NCBI GenBank assembly: GCA_011390035.1
Contig: JAABTE010000034.1
Coordinates: forward strand, 1-13,642
Length of the DNA: 13,642 bases
DNA from: Desulfobacteraceae bacterium
GTDB lineage: Bacteria; Desulfobacterota; Desulfobacteria; Desulfobacterales; JAABSP01
Direction: 5' to 3'
The notes under the pieces are model-generated. The model made no database searches, was not told where the DNA came from, and saw only the letters and a list, made by a program, of their open reading frames with translations. The translations under genes were made by a program, and so were the position numbers. Positions 13,573 through 13,642 of the stretch are shown piece by piece. Position 1 is the stretch's first letter, and each line of letters begins with the position of its first letter.

Positions 13573-13642
13573 TCAGGTTTGACGGGATTCCCGGTAGAGC
13601 CGGATGATCTCGTCGAGGGCGGCCCGGGCGCCGCCCCGGCGG
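13573..13642 (-). CDS. C-terminal end of an unidentified protein (partial)
   Basis: The last 22 codons of a minus-strand gene are visible, ending RRGGARAALDEIIRLYRESR-Q-T with a TGA at the complement of 13573-13575. Nearly every codon ends in G or C, as in the real genes of this window and unlike the AT-rich gap that follows, which supports true coding. The gene lies 138 bases upstream of kdsB on the same strand. Too little is visible to name it; an envelope or lipopolysaccharide function would fit the neighbour but is a guess. Confidence 0.6.
   Translation of the reverse strand, partial: RRGGARAALDEIIRLYRESRQT

Overview
The window is GC-rich, protein-dense bacterial chromosome with strong G/C bias at third codon positions in every real gene and short AT-rich spacers. 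The gene set points to a Gram-negative bacterium: kdsB for lipopolysaccharide Kdo synthesis, glnD, a PTS-Ntr enzyme I, two sigma-54-type promoter matches and an NtrC-family activator. The zinc-ribbon/cNMP/DUF4388 protein and the style of the hybrid kinase suggest Desulfobacterota (former Deltaproteobacteria). That placement is inference from gene content, not from a marker gene. No rRNA, tRNA, CRISPR array or insertion sequence was seen.

Layout. At 1-82 (minus) lies the start of the GTPase gene der, divergent from a plus-strand regulator (316-1680) with a zinc ribbon, a cyclic-nucleotide-binding-like fold and a DUF4388/PATAN tail. At 1882-7733 follows a compact plus-strand cluster on nitrogen/carbon signalling: glnD (PII uridylyltransferase), a free-standing double-ACT protein resembling GlnD's own C-terminus, and ptsP (GAF-enzyme I of PTS-Ntr). 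ptsP is split in two frames inside a GC-rich direct repeat. A near-consensus sigma-54 promoter sits just before glnD and a hairpin with a T-run follows ptsP, so this looks like one sigma-54-driven operon.

An AT-rich 370-bp spacer (7734-8103) holds a second sigma-54-like promoter and a widely spaced 15-bp perfect inverted repeat that begins about where transcription would start. It precedes a membrane hybrid histidine kinase (8104-9906), followed by an NtrC-type sigma-54 activator (10074-11528). A good sigma-70 promoter then precedes a membrane-anchored M23 peptidase (11748-12674). This gene converges on and overlaps kdsB (minus, 12631-13434). The minus-strand 3' end of one further gene enters at 13573-13642.

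How the parts may work together. GlnD reads glutamine and modifies PII. PtsP-type enzyme I reads glutamine/2-oxoglutarate through its GAF domain and starts the PTS-Ntr phosphate chain. Both, plus an extra ACT-pair protein, appear to share a sigma-54 promoter, and a sigma-54 activator with a hybrid kinase lies next door. The co-location is seen in the sequence; a regulatory link between the two blocks is inference. The points most worth checking are the orphan ACT-pair protein, the ptsP frame break, the two sigma-54 promoters and the inverted-repeat leader before the kinase.
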